Assembly (NCBI RefSeq): GCF_048269565.1
Contig: NZ_JBLXIK010000001.1
Coordinates: 248,001-312,000 of the forward strand
DNA from: Maricaulis sp048269565
GTDB lineage: Bacteria > Pseudomonadota > Alphaproteobacteria > Caulobacterales > Maricaulaceae
Direction of reading: 5' to 3'
Length of the DNA stretch: 64,000 nucleotides
A program made the position numbers and the translations under genes. Below are positions 17,225 to 26,642 of this stretch, piece after piece. Numbering within the stretch: the stretch's first letter is position 1; each line of letters begins with the position of its first letter. The notes under the pieces are model-generated. The model worked only from the letters and a program-made list of their open reading frames with translations, did not search any database and was not told where the DNA came from.

Positions 17225-18448
17225 ATGACACGCGTGGTCGCAAAATTTGGCGGAACCTCGGTCGGCACGATCGAGCGTATCCGCCATGCTGCCGGCCTTG
17301 TCGCTGAGGCGGTTGCGCGCGGTGAGACCCTGGCCGTGGTGGTCTCGGCCATGGCCGGCGAGACGGACCGCCTGCTGGGGCTGGCCGGGGAGTTTCAGGC
17401 CGGGCTGGGTGATGTCGAGACCGATGTTGCCCTGGCCGCCGGCGAGCAGGTCTCGGCGGCGCTGATGGCGCTGGCGCTGCGCGAGCGCGGACTCCAGGCC
17501 CGCTCCTTCCTCGGCTGGCAGGCCCCGGTCTTCACTGATGGTCCGCCGGGCGCGGCGCGGATTGCCGGCATGGAGGCCTCCGCCTTTGAAGCGGCGATGG
17601 AGGCGGGCATCGTGCCGGTGCTGGCCGGCTATCAGGGCATCGCCGCGGATGGCAGCCTGCGCACGCTGGGCCGTGGCGGCACCGATCTGTCGGCCGCGGC
17701 GCTGGCGGCCGCGCTTGGCGCGCGCTGTGATATCTATACCGATGTCGACGGCGTCTACACCACCGACCCGCGGATCGAGCCGGGTGCGCGCCGGCTGGAT
17801 GCCATCAGCCATGACGAAATGCTCGAACTGGCCGCCCAGGGCGCCAAGGTCCTGCAGGCGCGTTCGGTCGAGTTTGCCAAGTCGCGCCATGTGCCGATGC
17901 GGGTGCTGTCGAGCTTTCTCGCGGCTGGCGAGAGCCGCGGCACCGACATTCTGGCCGACCGCGATATCGCCGAACGCCGCGTCGTCTCAGGCGTTGCCTA
18001 TGCGCGCGACCAGGCCCGGATTGCCGTGCTGGGCGCCGCGCCGCAATCGGGTTTTGCCGGCGAGACATTTTCCATTCTCTCGGAGGCCGGGATCGGCGTC
18101 GACATGATCGTCCAGGCCCATGGACGCGAGCCAGAGACGGTCAATCTGGAATTTTCAGTTGCGCATCGTGACCTCGATCGTGCCCAATCAGTGCTGGAGC
18201 GCGGATTGCCCGGCCTTCGGATCCGCTCGGAAACCGGGTTGGCCAAGGTCTCGGTCGTCGGCGCCGGCCTGCGACAGCGGGCCGATGTCGCCCGGTCGCT
18301 GTTCGGTGTCCTGGGCAAAAGCGGAATCGCCGTGAAGGTGCTCGCCACGTCCGAGATCAAGATCTCGGCACTGATTGACAATGATGCGGTCGAGCGCGCC
18401 GTGCGCGCCCTGCATGCGGCCTATGGCCTGGATCGGGTAGGAAATTGA
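17225..18448 (+). CDS. lysC: Aspartate kinase
   Basis: 407 residues from ATG 17225. It phosphorylates aspartate, the first step towards lysine, threonine and methionine. The kinase domain opens with VAKFGGTSVGTIERI and contains GRGGTDLSAAALAAAL and YTDVDGVYTTDPRI. Two C-terminal ACT repeats (about residues 265-405) suggest feedback control by lysine and/or threonine; length and layout match the monofunctional Corynebacterium/Pseudomonas-type enzyme. The stop overlaps the ptsP start. No lysine riboswitch was recognised upstream. Confidence 0.96.
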   Translation: MTRVVAKFGGTSVGTIERIRHAAGLVAEAVARGETLAVVVSAMAGETDRLLGLAGEFQAGLGDVETDVALAAGEQVSAALMALALRERGLQARSFLGWQAPVFTDGPPGAARIAGMEASAFEAAMEAGIVPVLAGYQGIAADGSLRTLGRGGTDLSAAALAAALGARCDIYTDVDGVYTTDPRIEPGARRLDAISHDEMLELAAQGAKVLQARSVEFAKSRHVPMRVLSSFLAAGESRGTDILADRDIAERRVVSGVAYARDQARIAVLGAAPQSGFAGETFSILSEAGIGVDMIVQAHGREPETVNLEFSVAHRDLDRAQSVLERGLPGLRIRSETGLAKVSVVGAGLRQRADVARSLFGVLGKSGIAVKVLATSEIKISALIDNDAVERAVRALHAAYGLDRVGN

Positions 18449-20739
18449 TGGAAGTGGAAACGCCCAATACCCGCGACCCGCGCCGCCTGCTCAGGCGGAT
18501 GCGCGAGCTCATGGCGACGCGCGAGAACGCCCAGGACCGGCTCGATCACCTCACGACCCTGATCGCCGAGGAAGCCGGCTGGGACGTGTGTTCGATCTAT
18601 CTGGCGCGGCGTTCGAGCGCGCTGGAATTATGCGCCACGCACGGATTGAAGGCTGAAGCCGTCCACCATACCCGGCTGCAGCCGGGCGAGGGCCTTGTCG
18701 GCCTGGTGGCACGGCGGGCCCGTCCGTTTGCGACGTTCGATGCCCGCTCGCATCCGGCCTTTTCCTACAAGCCGGAAACCGGCGAGGAGCCGTTCAATAC
18801 TTTTGTCGGTGTGCCGATCCTGCGCGGTGGACGCCTGGTCGGCGTCCTGACGGCGCAGTCGACAGCGGAACGCCAGGTCGGCGAGGAGGAAATCGACTCG
18901 CTGCAGACCGTCGCCATGGTGCTGGCCGAGATCGTCGCCTCCGGCGATATCGCCGATTCCGAGGAAATGGCCGGTCTCGATGTCCGCCAGTCCAAGCCGG
19001 AACGGCTGCAGGGCGGGGCGTTTTCCGGCGGGTTGGTGAAAGGTGTCGCGGTCCTGTTCGAGCCGCATGTCGGCTCCGACCGCCTGATCTCCGAAGATGC
19101 CTCCGGCGAGGAGGTCCGGCTCGACGCGGCGATTGACGGGCTCCGATCCTCGATTGACGACATGCTCGAAGGCGGCCGTGTGCCCTTTGGCGGCCCGACG
19201 CGCGACGTGCTGCAGGCCTATCGCATGTTCGCCCATGACCGCGGCTGGCTCGAGCGTCTGCGCGAAGCCGTGCGGTTGGGGCTGACGGCGGAAGCGGCGA
19301 TCGAACGCGTTCGCAATGAAAACCGCGCCCGCCTGATGAAGGCGGCCGACCTGACCTTCCGCGAGCGGCTGCATGATCTGGAAGATCTAGCCAACCGGCT
19401 GCTTCGCCATCTCGATGGCGCCGCGATGCCGCAGATTGAACTGCCCGACAATGCGATCCTGATCGCGCGCAATATCGGCCCGGCCGAACTGCTCGATTTC
19501 GACCGTTCGAAACTGCGCGGGATTGCGCTGGAGGAAGGCTCGGCCTCCTCGCACGCGGCGATTGTTGCCAAGGCGCTCGGCATCCCCCTGATCGGGCGGC
19601 TGGAAGGCGCACTCGACCGGGCCGAGAACGGCGACCCGGTGATCCTTGATGCCGAATTCGGCGTGTTGCATATCCGCCCGGCCGCCGACGTAGTCGAGGC
19701 CTATGACGAGCGCCTGCAGGCTTTGTCGATCCGACGGCTCTCCTATGCGGAGATGCGCGGTCCGGCAATGACGCGCGATGGCGAACGCATTGGCCTGCAT
19801 ATCAATGCCGGCCTGCTGGTGGAGCTGAGCCATCTCTCCGATGCCGGTGCCGACGGTGTCGGGCTGTTCCGGACCGAATTCCAGTTCATGGTCGCCGACA
19901 CCCTGCCGCGGCTCGACGCGCAGGCCGCCGTCTACCGGGCCGTGCTCGATGCGGCCGATGGCAAGCCGGTCGTCTTCCGCACCCTTGATCTGGGCGGCGA
20001 CAAGGTGGCGCCCTTCGCACCGTCCATGGTCGAACCCAATCCCGCCCTGGGCTGGCGCGCCATCCGCATGGGCCTCGATCGGCCCGGCCTGCTGCGCTAC
20101 CAGCTGCGGGCCCTGATCCTGGCGGCGGCGGGCCGTCCCCTGCACGTGATGTTCCCGATGATCTCGACGCCGTGGGAAATGCGGGCCGCGCGGTCCATGC
20201 TCGAGCGCGAGCTGCAGCATGCGGCCCATAATGGCCACCCGATGCCGTCAGAGGTCAAAATCGGCCTGATGCTGGAAACCCCCGGTATTGCCTGGGCGAT
20301 CGAGCATGTGATTGACGCTGTCGACTTCGTTTCGGTCGGTGCCAATGACCTGATGCAATATTTCTTCGCCGCCGACCGGCAAAATGCGCGTGTGTCGGAT
20401 CGGTACGATGTCCTCAGTCCGGCGGCGCTGGGATTGTTCAAACAGATCCGCGATGCCTGCGCCGCCCACAATGTCCCGGTCTCGGTCTGTGGCGAGATCG
20501 CGGCCAAGCCGCTGGAGGCGGCAGTCCTGTTGGGGCTTGGTTACCGAAGTCTTTCCATGGCGGCGGCCAATCTCGGCCCGATCCGCAAAATGGTGTCCGG
20601 ACTCGACACCGCCAAGCTTGGCACCTGGCTTGCTAGCCGTATGGATAGCCCGGCCGACAGCTTGAGACCGCTCTTGCTCAAAGCCGGGACCGACGCCGGT
20701 TTGCCCGGCGAGGCTGTTGAAAACGGGCGCAGAATTTGA
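18448..20739 (+). CDS. ptsP: Phosphoenolpyruvate-protein phosphotransferase PtsP (EI-Ntr)
   Basis: 763 residues. An N-terminal GAF domain (about residues 20-170) senses a small ligand, glutamine in studied homologues; the enzyme I parts follow. The phosphorylated His is His369 in EGSASSHAAIVAKALGIPLIG. The PEP-binding barrel shows GADGVGLFRTEFQFM, FRTLDLGGDK, MFPMISTPWEM, SVGANDLMQYFFAADR and a CGE near the end. It starts the nitrogen-related PTS, passing phosphate to NPr. In Caulobacter this branch couples nitrogen status to the cell cycle, relevant to the ctrA circuit here. ATG chosen within the lysC stop (TGATG). Confidence 0.95.
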   Translation: MEVETPNTRDPRRLLRRMRELMATRENAQDRLDHLTTLIAEEAGWDVCSIYLARRSSALELCATHGLKAEAVHHTRLQPGEGLVGLVARRARPFATFDARSHPAFSYKPETGEEPFNTFVGVPILRGGRLVGVLTAQSTAERQVGEEEIDSLQTVAMVLAEIVASGDIADSEEMAGLDVRQSKPERLQGGAFSGGLVKGVAVLFEPHVGSDRLISEDASGEEVRLDAAIDGLRSSIDDMLEGGRVPFGGPTRDVLQAYRMFAHDRGWLERLREAVRLGLTAEAAIERVRNENRARLMKAADLTFRERLHDLEDLANRLLRHLDGAAMPQIELPDNAILIARNIGPAELLDFDRSKLRGIALEEGSASSHAAIVAKALGIPLIGRLEGALDRAENGDPVILDAEFGVLHIRPAADVVEAYDERLQALSIRRLSYAEMRGPAMTRDGERIGLHINAGLLVELSHLSDAGADGVGLFRTEFQFMVADTLPRLDAQAAVYRAVLDAADGKPVVFRTLDLGGDKVAPFAPSMVEPNPALGWRAIRMGLDRPGLLRYQLRALILAAAGRPLHVMFPMISTPWEMRAARSMLERELQHAAHNGHPMPSEVKIGLMLETPGIAWAIEHVIDAVDFVSVGANDLMQYFFAADRQNARVSDRYDVLSPAALGLFKQIRDACAAHNVPVSVCGEIAAKPLEAAVLLGLGYRSLSMAAANLGPIRKMVSGLDTAKLGTWLASRMDSPADSLRPLLLKAGTDAGLPGEAVENGRRI

Positions 20740-20826
20740 TCTTATGGTTAAGAGTGGTTGGGGGCAGCCTCGATCGTCTGCCCTGAGTGAGTGTTCTGAC
20801 CCCGATTGGGGAGGGGTTTTAGGGTC

Positions 20827-21672
20827 ATGTCGAGTCAAACAACGATGGCGGGTTTCGTGCCGGTGGATGCTGTGTTTTCGGAGAGTGGTGCCAGCTATGT
20901 GCAGCACTCGGCCGGAGAGCGTCTGCGTGAGGCCCGCACCAAGGCCGGCCTGACACTCGATTCCGCTGCCGCCCGGACCCGTATCCGCCGCGATTATCTT
21001 GAAGCCCTTGAAACCATGGACACACGCGGCCTGCCGGCGCGGGCCTATGCCATCGGCTATCTGCGTACCTATGCCAGCTTCCTTGCCATCGAACCGGCCG
21101 GCCTGGTGGAGCAATTCAAGCTCGAGGTCGACACCGAGACCGGTCGTGCCGTGCCGACAGCCTCGGCGCGGACCCGCGAACCGATCAAACTGCCGCGCGG
21201 CGCCTTCGGTGCCGTGCTGATCCTGGTCTGCGTCGCCTCGGTCGCCTGGTGGTATTCCGAGCAATCGGCCTCCTTCGGCACGATTTCCAACCTGCCATCG
21301 CCGCCGGACGCGGCGCCGGAATGGGCCCGGGCCGATTTCGCACCCGTTCATCAGCCCGCTGATATCGACACGATCTGGAACGGCGTTCCGCTGGGCGATG
21401 CTGCCAACGAGACAGGGCTGACCCTGCGCGCCACGGCGCCGACCACGCTGGAGGTCCAGGACGCCTCCGGCCGCATCCTGTATTCGCGCACGCTTGAAGC
21501 CGGTGATGTCTACGAAGCGCGTGAAGACGGCCTCACATTTTCCGCCTCCAATGCCGGTGCCATTCAACTCGAGCGCGACGGTATTGATCATGGCACGCTC
21601 GGTGCGGCCGGTATTCCGGTCGAGAACATCACCGTTGCTGTGGCCGACACCGCTGCGGTGCAGCCGGAATAA
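20827..21672 (+). CDS. RodZ-like protein (HTH, TM helix, DUF4115)
   Basis: 281 residues from ATG 20827. An HTH_25 domain covers about residues 28-95 (AGERLREARTKAGLTLDSAA and RRDYLEALETMD), followed by a basic linker, one transmembrane helix (FGAVLILVCVASVAWWYS) and a periplasmic part with a DUF4115-like beta domain (TGLTLRATAPTTLEVQDASG). This is the RodZ architecture, which links MreB to the cell wall. The 87-base gap before it has a GGGCAG-CTGCCC hairpin without a T tract. It lies upstream of ispG as is frequent for rodZ genes. Confidence 0.85.
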   Translation: MSSQTTMAGFVPVDAVFSESGASYVQHSAGERLREARTKAGLTLDSAAARTRIRRDYLEALETMDTRGLPARAYAIGYLRTYASFLAIEPAGLVEQFKLEVDTETGRAVPTASARTREPIKLPRGAFGAVLILVCVASVAWWYSEQSASFGTISNLPSPPDAAPEWARADFAPVHQPADIDTIWNGVPLGDAANETGLTLRATAPTTLEVQDASGRILYSRTLEAGDVYEAREDGLTFSASNAGAIQLERDGIDHGTLGAAGIPVENITVAVADTAAVQPE

Positions 21673-21756
21673 TTCACCGCGCCCGCTCGCAAGCCTGCCG
21701 CAATCGCTCTATATCGTGGACGAAAGCTGACGCGCGCTGCGCCGAGGGAGTCCGCC

Positions 21757-22905
21757 ATGTCCGATCCTGCCCATGATCCCCGTTCCGTCCGCCCCTGGCG
21801 GATGATCGAGCGGCGCAAGAGCCGCACCATCCGCATCGGCAAGCTGGAAATCGGTGGCGACGCCCCGATCAGCGTCCAGACCATGACCAATACCCTGACC
21901 TCGGACGCCAGCGCCACGATCGGCCAGATCCGGCGCTGCGAGGAAGCGGGTGTCGATATCGTTCGGGTGTCCTGTCCCGATGAGGCCTCGACGGCGGCGT
22001 TGAAATCGATCGTCCGGGCCTCGAGTGTGCCGCTGATCGCGGACATCCATTTCCACTACAAGCGCGGCATCGAGGCGGCCGAGGCGGGTGCGGCCTGCCT
22101 GCGCATCAATCCGGGCAATATCGGCTCGATGGACCGGGTGCGTGATGTCGTCCAGGCGGCGCGCGATCATGGCTGCGCCATCCGCATCGGCGTCAATGCC
22201 GGTTCGCTGGAAAAGCACTTGCTGGAAAAATACGGCGAGCCTTGTCCCGACGCGATGGTCGAGAGCGCGCTGGAACATGCCCGCATCCTCGATGATCTCG
22301 ATTTCCACGACTACAAGATTTCGGTCAAATCCTCCGACACCTTCATGACGGTCGCGGCCTATCAGCAACTCTCGGAAGCGACCGATGCGCCGCTGCATCT
22401 GGGCGTCACCGAGGCGGGCGGCACCCGCATCGGCACGGTGAAATCCTCGATCGGGATCGGCTCGCTGCTCTGGGCCGGGATTGGCGATACCATCCGCGTC
22501 TCGCTCTCCGCCGAGCCCGAGGAGGAGGTGAAGGTCGGTTTCGACATTCTCAAATCGCTGGGGCTGCGCACGCGCGGCGTCAATATCATCGCCTGCCCCT
22601 CCTGTGCGCGGCAGGGCTTCGACGTCATCCGTACGGTGGAAACCCTGGAAGCGCGCCTGGCCCATATCGCCGAACCGATTTCGCTGTCGATCATTGGCTG
22701 CGTCGTCAACGGGCCGGGCGAGGCGCTGATGACCGATCTCGGCTTTACCGGTGGCGGCGCCGGACGCGGCAAGATGTATGTATCCGGCAAGCCCGATCAC
22801 AACACCTCCAACGAGGACATGGTCGAACACATCGTTGAAATGGTCGAGGCGCGCGCCGAATTGTTGCGGGCCGAACGCGAAGCGACAGAGGCGGCAGCAC
22901 AATGA
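21757..22905 (+). CDS. ispG: 4-hydroxy-3-methylbut-2-enyl-diphosphate synthase
   Basis: 382 residues. IspG makes HMBPP from methylerythritol cyclodiphosphate, the penultimate step of the MEP isoprenoid pathway, using a [4Fe-4S] cluster. Visible are IRIGKLEIGGDAPISVQTMTN, IADIHFHYKRGIEA, LRINPGNIGS, and the cluster cysteines in IACPSCARQG and IIGCVVNGPGEA. Preceded by AGGGAG. The stop overlaps the ArsC-like gene start by four bases. Confidence 0.97.
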   Translation: MSDPAHDPRSVRPWRMIERRKSRTIRIGKLEIGGDAPISVQTMTNTLTSDASATIGQIRRCEEAGVDIVRVSCPDEASTAALKSIVRASSVPLIADIHFHYKRGIEAAEAGAACLRINPGNIGSMDRVRDVVQAARDHGCAIRIGVNAGSLEKHLLEKYGEPCPDAMVESALEHARILDDLDFHDYKISVKSSDTFMTVAAYQQLSEATDAPLHLGVTEAGGTRIGTVKSSIGIGSLLWAGIGDTIRVSLSAEPEEEVKVGFDILKSLGLRTRGVNIIACPSCARQGFDVIRTVETLEARLAHIAEPISLSIIGCVVNGPGEALMTDLGFTGGGAGRGKMYVSGKPDHNTSNEDMVEHIVEMVEARAELLRAEREATEAAAQ

Positions 22906-23252
22906 TTACACTCTACGGCCTCAAAAACTGCGACACCTGCAAGCTCGCGCTCCGGGAAATCGCTGCAGCGGGGCTTGAGCACCGCTTCATCGATATCCGC
23001 AGCGATGCCGATCTGATGGCCCTGATCCCGGTATGGCTGAAACTGGCCGGCGCCAAGGCACTGCTCAACACGCGCTCGACCACCTGGCGTGGCCTGTCGA
23101 TCCAGGACCGGCAATTGGCCGATAGCGAGCCGGCAGCGGTACTGATCGCCAACCCGACCCTGGTCAAGCGGCCGGTGATCACGGTTGGCGACAGGCTTCA
23201 TGTCGGCTGGACGCCGGCGGTGCGCGAGGCCGTGCTGGGTGCTTCGGCATGA
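22902..23252 (+). CDS. ArsC/Spx-family protein (YffB-like)
   Basis: 116 residues with a thioredoxin-like fold: YGLKNCDTCKLAL carries the redox cysteines near residue 10, and NPTLVKRPVI is the conserved ArsC/Spx C-terminal segment. The length and sequence match the YffB/Spx-MgsR group rather than true arsenate reductases, whose function is mostly unknown. Coupled by overlaps to ispG upstream and the aldolase-like gene downstream. Confidence 0.9.
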   Translation: MITLYGLKNCDTCKLALREIAAAGLEHRFIDIRSDADLMALIPVWLKLAGAKALLNTRSTTWRGLSIQDRQLADSEPAAVLIANPTLVKRPVITVGDRLHVGWTPAVREAVLGASA

Positions 23253-24370
23253 CGATTGATGCCGGATTGCGGGCCAGTTGCGAGACCCATCTCGGCTTCC
23301 CGCATCATGGCGTGGAAACAGCGTCCGACCATTTGCGCGCTGTGGCCGATTACATGGATTCCGAGGGGCTGGACGCCGAGATGTATCTCGGCGGACCGAT
23401 GGTTGCGGCGCTGGAGGCTAAAATCGCCGGCCTGCTCGGCAAGCCCGCCGCGATGTGGTGCCCCACCGGGACCATGGCCCAGGGGATCGCCGCGCGGATC
23501 CATGCCGGCGCTACCGGGCGCAAGACCATCCAGCTGCATCCGACCTCGCATCTCGAACTGCATGAGGAGCGCGGCTATCATTTCGCGCACGGGCTTGATG
23601 CGACGCTGATCGGCGAGTGGTCATCGCCGCTCGGCGCCGATGACCTTCAGCCCGCTGCCGCCTGTGCCTTCATCGAAATGCCGCAACGCCATAATGGCGG
23701 CGCCCTGCCGTCCTGGGAGGCCTTGCAGGCGATCAAGGCCCGCGCCCGGGCGCTGGACCTGCCCTTGCACCTGGACGGTGCCCGGCTGTGGTCGACCCGG
23801 CCTTTCTATGACGACCGCAGCTATGCCGGGATTTGCGATGGTTTCGCCTCGGTCTATGTCTCGCTCTACAAGGATATCGGCGCGCTGGGTGGCGCGGTGT
23901 TGGCCGGCGAGGCGGACTTCATCGCCGAGGCGCGGCTGTGGATGGCGCGTCTGGGCGGCTGCATTGTCTCGCCCGTGCCGATGGTGCCCGACGCGCTGCG
24001 TCTGATCGACCGCCGGCTCGAGCTGATGCCGGCCTTCGTCCAGCGGGCCCGTGCGCTGGCGGCTGCTCTGTCGGGCATTGACGGTGTCGCGGTCACGCCC
24101 GACCCGCCGCACGTCAACATGCTGCATCTACGGGTGCCGTGCGATGCGGCGACCGCCGGGCGCGCCCGCGATGAAGCTGCGCGGCAGACCGGCGTCTGGC
24201 TCGGCAATCGCTTCTGGGATCTGGAGGGCGGCGCGGTGTGTTCGCTGGAGATCACCGCCGGTGAGGCCCTGCTCGACATTTCCGATACGCGCCTGGCCGA
24301 GGCGGTCTCGGTGCTGGCCCGCCATGTCGCCGGGGCGGCTATTCGACCAGGGCAAACAGCTGAAGCCTGA
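23249..24370 (+). CDS. Threonine aldolase-like PLP enzyme (beta-eliminating lyase family)
   Basis: 373 residues, fold type I PLP enzyme. Visible are AMWCPTGTMAQGIAARIHAG, LHLDGARLWSTRPFY with the PLP-contacting Asp, and the Schiff-base Lys in VYVSLYKDIGALGGAVLAG. The family cleaves threonine or allo-threonine to glycine and acetaldehyde; the exact substrate is not settled because the active-site DGAR context matches more than one subgroup. Its last 32 bases overlap the convergent PDZ protein gene. Confidence 0.85.
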   Translation: MTIDAGLRASCETHLGFPHHGVETASDHLRAVADYMDSEGLDAEMYLGGPMVAALEAKIAGLLGKPAAMWCPTGTMAQGIAARIHAGATGRKTIQLHPTSHLELHEERGYHFAHGLDATLIGEWSSPLGADDLQPAAACAFIEMPQRHNGGALPSWEALQAIKARARALDLPLHLDGARLWSTRPFYDDRSYAGICDGFASVYVSLYKDIGALGGAVLAGEADFIAEARLWMARLGGCIVSPVPMVPDALRLIDRRLELMPAFVQRARALAAALSGIDGVAVTPDPPHVNMLHLRVPCDAATAGRARDEAARQTGVWLGNRFWDLEGGAVCSLEITAGEALLDISDTRLAEAVSVLARHVAGAAIRPGQTAEA

Positions 24371-25490
24371 CGGTCATGGGCTGGCCATTGCGGATCAGGC
24401 TGACATCCAGCGTATGGCTCGCCCCCGGTCCGTCACAGCCACGCCGGTCAAGCGGCTGGCCATTGAAGGCTGTGACAATATCACCGGGCTGGATACCGGC
24501 CTGGCTGGCCGGGGTATCGGCGATGACGCTGCCGACGCGATAGCCTTGCGGAATCGGCTCGAAAACCATGCCATGGTCGAAATCCGGCTCGAAGGTGATC
24601 GGGACCTCGGGCTGATGGCGCACGAGGCGTACGCGTTCTGTCGCCTGGTCAAATGTCCAGATGAAATGCCGCATCACCTCGCCGCCGATCAGCTCGGTGC
24701 CCGGAGTGGATTGCAGCGTCGGGGCAATCAGACGGTGGGGGCCGATATGGGCATCAAGGCGTGAGCGGGCGCCGGAGCGTTCTTCCACTTCGCGCAGACG
24801 CATCGAGGCTCCGGTCGGGCGCGGCGGCGCGAGGGTGTCGTAAAGATCGATCCGGCGCACGGCGAGGCTGGTCATGGCGGCGCCGCTATCGATCAGCATG
24901 CGCCGGCGGCGATCAGGGAATTCCACCACCATCCACGGGCGGTAGTCCGGTCCATCGGCGTCGAAAACAGTGATCCCGTCGGGCCGGGGCAATCGCCCCT
25001 CTTCCAGGCGCATCTCGCCGCGCTCGTAATCGAGCGTCAGCAGGAAATCGCTGAAGGCGCCGAAGGAAAGAATGCCGTCGATCGGATGGCCGAGCGCGCG
25101 GGCGAGGTGATCAAGCTCGCCAACCCGCGCCTGCAGATGATTGATCGAGACCGGGCCGGCCTGGGCATCGCGGATATTGGCGCGGTCCCGTGGTCCCAGC
25201 CGTATGCCGCTGACGCGCTCGATGCTGTCCGGGTCGACATAGGAGGAAGAGGCGCCGGTGTCGTGCAGGAACCAGAGTGTGCGGTCCTGGGGGTAGCCCT
25301 CGCGGGAAGGCAGGGTGATCGGGATCAGGAAATACCCGCGACAGATTTCTGTGGGTACGATAACGGGTTCGGCGGCCAGAGCGGCGCGGCCAATGCTGAG
25401 CAAACTTGCGATGGCCAGCAATGCGTGTTGGATCAATGGACTGAGCTCCAAGCCTGCCGGCCAGCTTATCCAGCTGGCTCGGCCCGCCAA
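24339..25490 (-). CDS. Secreted retropepsin-like aspartyl protease with PDZ domain
   Basis: Up to 383 residues. After a hydrophobic signal-like segment (LLAIASLLSIGRAALAAEP) there are two aspartyl protease-like motifs, LHDTGASSSYVD and LIDSGAAMTSLAV, each with DTGA/DSGA, which is a single-chain pseudo-dimer arrangement. The C-terminal 90 residues form a PDZ domain (GYRVGSVIADTPASQAGIQP, DIVTAFNGQPLD). Periplasmic location is likely. The annotated ATG at 25490 lies only 15 bases from the divergent LOG gene start, so a later TTG (for example at 25451) may be the real start. Substrate unknown. Confidence 0.82.
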   Translation of the reverse strand: MAGRASWISWPAGLELSPLIQHALLAIASLLSIGRAALAAEPVIVPTEICRGYFLIPITLPSREGYPQDRTLWFLHDTGASSSYVDPDSIERVSGIRLGPRDRANIRDAQAGPVSINHLQARVGELDHLARALGHPIDGILSFGAFSDFLLTLDYERGEMRLEEGRLPRPDGITVFDADGPDYRPWMVVEFPDRRRRMLIDSGAAMTSLAVRRIDLYDTLAPPRPTGASMRLREVEERSGARSRLDAHIGPHRLIAPTLQSTPGTELIGGEVMRHFIWTFDQATERVRLVRHQPEVPITFEPDFDHGMVFEPIPQGYRVGSVIADTPASQAGIQPGDIVTAFNGQPLDRRGCDGPGASHTLDVSLIRNGQPMTVRLQLFALVE

Positions 25491-25505
25491 GGGGAAATAC
25501 TGCCG

Positions 25506-26087
25506 ATGAAATCGATTTGCGTCTATTGCGGGTCAAATCCGGGCCGCGACCCGGCCTTTGTTGCCGCAGCGCAGGATGTCGGCGCTCGTCTCGCCGGGGC
25601 CGGGGTCGAGATCGTTTATGGCGGTGGCCAGGTCGGGTTGATGGGGGAGCTGGCGAATGCGGCGATGCAGGCCGGTGGCCGGGTTGTCGGCGTGATCCCG
25701 GAATTCCTCGCCCTGAAGGAAATCGCCCATCTCGATCTGAGCGCGCTTTATGTTGTCCAGTCGATGCATGCGCGCAAGGCCAAGATGGCGCATCTCTCCG
25801 ATGCTTTCATCGCCCTGCCGGGCGGTATCGGCACGATGGAGGAATTGTTCGAGATCTGGACCTGGGGCCAGTTGGGCCAACATCGCAAGCCGGTCGGCCT
25901 GCTCAATGTCAACGGCTATTACGATGACCTGGTGGCCTTTCTCGACAAGATGACGGCGCAGGACTTCCTCGCCGACGATCATCGCGGCTCGCTGATGGTG
26001 TCCGACGATATCGACGCACTGCTGCAGGCGTTCGATGGTTATGAGGCGCCGCCGGCAGACGTGCGGCTCAAGACCCTTCAGACCTGA
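25506..26087 (+). CDS. LOG-family protein (nucleoside 5'-monophosphate phosphoribohydrolase-like)
   Basis: 193 residues from ATG 25506, with AAGGGGA upstream. It opens with SICVYCGSNPGRDPAF and contains IVYGGGQVGLMGELANAA, SMHARKAKMAHLSDAFIALP and the signature PGGIGTMEELFEIWTWGQLG. LOG proteins hydrolyse the N-glycosidic bond of nucleoside monophosphates, cytokinin precursors in plants; bacterial members probably act in nucleotide turnover. Stand-alone gene. Confidence 0.93.
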   Translation: MKSICVYCGSNPGRDPAFVAAAQDVGARLAGAGVEIVYGGGQVGLMGELANAAMQAGGRVVGVIPEFLALKEIAHLDLSALYVVQSMHARKAKMAHLSDAFIALPGGIGTMEELFEIWTWGQLGQHRKPVGLLNVNGYYDDLVAFLDKMTAQDFLADDHRGSLMVSDDIDALLQAFDGYEAPPADVRLKTLQT

Positions 26088-26167
26088 GCGCGGCCGGCGA
26101 GAGAAATTTGTCGCCTTGCGGCGGCAAATGCGTTTAGCCTTCCGGCAGGCAATGCGGGGAGACCATC

Positions 26168-26584
26168 ATGTATGAAACCATTCTGACGCCGGTTCTGGCG
26201 CTGATCGTGTGGACGCTTGTGATGTGGCTGTGGATGTATGCCACCCGCATCCCGGCGATGCAGAAGGCCGGCATCAATGCCGCGAAGATGAAGGCCAAGA
26301 GCGAGATGGATGTCCTCCCGATCGAGGTCCGCCGCATCGCCGACAATTACAATCACCTGCATGAACAGCCGACCGTCTTCTATGCCCTCGCGGTTTATTG
26401 CCATCTGGTCGGTCTGACTGATCCGCTGATGATTGGCCTCGCCTGGGGCTATGTCGCCCTGCGCGTGCTGCACAGCCTGATCCAGGCCTTGTGGAATTTC
26501 ATTCCGGTCCGCTTTCTGGTCTTTGTCAGCTCGACCATCGTGCTGGTCGTGATGTCGGTGATCGCCGTTCTGGCGCTTTTCTAG
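26168..26584 (+). CDS. MAPEG-family integral membrane protein
   Basis: 138 residues, about four hydrophobic helices. It begins YETILTPVLALIVWTLVMWLW and has DNYNHLHEQPTVFYALAVYCH, whose NHLHEQPxxFY segment is typical of the bacterial MAPEG group related to microsomal glutathione transferase. Enzyme activity is not demonstrable from sequence. Upstream GGGGAGA supports the ATG. Confidence 0.88.
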   Translation: MYETILTPVLALIVWTLVMWLWMYATRIPAMQKAGINAAKMKAKSEMDVLPIEVRRIADNYNHLHEQPTVFYALAVYCHLVGLTDPLMIGLAWGYVALRVLHSLIQALWNFIPVRFLVFVSSTIVLVVMSVIAVLALF

Positions 26585-26642
26585 CGGCGGCAAACAGCCG
26601 CGCGGCATTTGCAAGAACAGCGTCAGGTGCTAACCGAGCGTG

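Noticed and set aside
24128..24370. Frameshift at the end of the aldolase-like gene
   Set aside because: The gene runs to a normal length and merely overlaps the convergent gene by 32 bases.
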